A stretch of 5,547 nt of DNA from SG8-4 sp964598225 (lineage in GTDB: Bacteria; Planctomycetota; Phycisphaerae; Sedimentisphaerales; Anaerobacaceae). This document shows positions 5,292 to 5,547 of the stretch, piece after piece. The DNA lies in the NCBI GenBank assembly GCA_964598225.1, contig CAZRBG010000129.1, positions 1 to 5,547 of the forward strand, written 5' to 3'. The notes under the pieces were generated by a model that saw nothing but the letters and a program-made list of their open reading frames with translations, searched no databases and was not told the origin of the DNA. A program made the position numbers and the translations under genes. Every line of letters begins with the position of its first letter. Position 1 is the first letter of the stretch.

Positions 5292-5435
5292 ACAACCCAG
5301 TCAGCGATCAGCCGTTTGGAGGATGCCGACTATAACGGCCACAGCCTCGCCGTGCTAAGAAAGATCGGCTCAGCACTAAACCAGAGAGTACAAGTTCAGT
5401 TCGTCCCCGAAACTGCGATCTATGCTCGCGCATAA
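5292..5435 (+). pseudogene. 3' remnant of an XRE-type antitoxin gene (copy B)
   Basis: The frame from 5292 to TAA at 5433-5435 reads TTQSAISRLEDADYNGHS and then SLAVLRKIGSALNQ, VQVQFVPET and a short tail. TTQSAISRLED is the recognition-helix region of XRE helix-turn-helix antitoxins, and SLxxLxxIGxALNQ is the last helix; together they identify a HigA-like antitoxin. The first 40-50 residues expected of the family, including the first DNA-contact helices, are missing. The open frame extends back to a TAG at 5214 but contains no ATG; a GTG at 5283 has no ribosome site. It is therefore read as a 5'-truncated relic. No HigB-like toxin gene is visible beside it. It is the fuller of two copies, the other ending at 4420. 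Confidence 0.68.
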
Positions 5436-5547
5436 GTAAAGGAGGTTTGCCGTTCCAGACCGGACAAGCAAAACTCCAGGAACTTAGTTTTTAAGGGTGC
5501 AGGTTTCATTTTACGTAATTTCTCAAGCCGATTGTTTAAGATTCCTA
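5436..5547. other. Gene-free right end
   Basis: No supported gene is seen on either strand. A strong ribosome-site-like AAAGGAGG occurs at 5438-5445 but no ATG, GTG or TTG follows at a usable distance. It may be the leftover leader of a lost gene. No terminator-like hairpin with a T-run was found. Confidence 0.4.

Noticed and set aside
5420..5509. 29-codon minus-strand frame starting MKPAPLKTKF
   Set aside because: It has no clear ribosome site, overlaps the antitoxin remnant, and is too short to support without conservation.

Overview
The window looks like bacterial DNA of moderate to high GC, most likely from a planctomycete (Phycisphaerae or a relative). The case for this is a Tat-exported Gfo/Idh/MocA oxidoreductase with an RRGFLGG signal, a membrane protein that strings zinc ribbons ahead of one transmembrane helix and an exported domain, and a PIN toxin of the toxin-first kind with a small downstream partner. 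This assignment is inference from protein types; no rRNA or marker gene is present.

Positions 1-4137 hold five minus-strand genes read right to left with gaps of 18, 30, 30 and 50 nt, which suggests one transcription unit: a Tat-exported oxidoreductase (4137-2755), a five-helix membrane protein of the small multi-drug export family (2736-1990), a membrane-anchored TPR protein (1959-1522), a 59-residue lipoprotein (1491-1312), and a triple zinc-ribbon transmembrane protein (1261 leftward, running off the left edge). The last two are easily missed: the lipoprotein is very short and the zinc-ribbon gene has no stop codon inside the window. A likely promoter for the unit lies at 4211-4240, and a possible internal promoter overlapped by a perfect 9-bp inverted repeat precedes the zinc-ribbon gene.

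Positions 4138-4551 are an intergenic stretch with two outward-facing promoter candidates, a short dispersed-repeat-like sequence, and the 3' end of a broken XRE-type antitoxin gene. Positions 4552-5188 encode a plus-strand toxin-antitoxin pair: a PIN-domain (VapC-like) ribonuclease followed by a 61-residue partner that overlaps it by 26 nt. Positions 5189-5547 hold a second broken XRE antitoxin tail, again preceded by repeat-like sequence, and then a gene-free end.

The most unusual point is the arrangement on the right: two diverged copies (64 of 72 bases identical, reading frame kept) of the same antitoxin 3' end lie in direct orientation on either side of an intact toxin-antitoxin pair. 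This looks like a site where toxin-antitoxin modules have repeatedly inserted, been replaced or decayed. I see no evidence for a wholly new multi-gene system; the five-gene minus-strand cluster has no obvious shared function.
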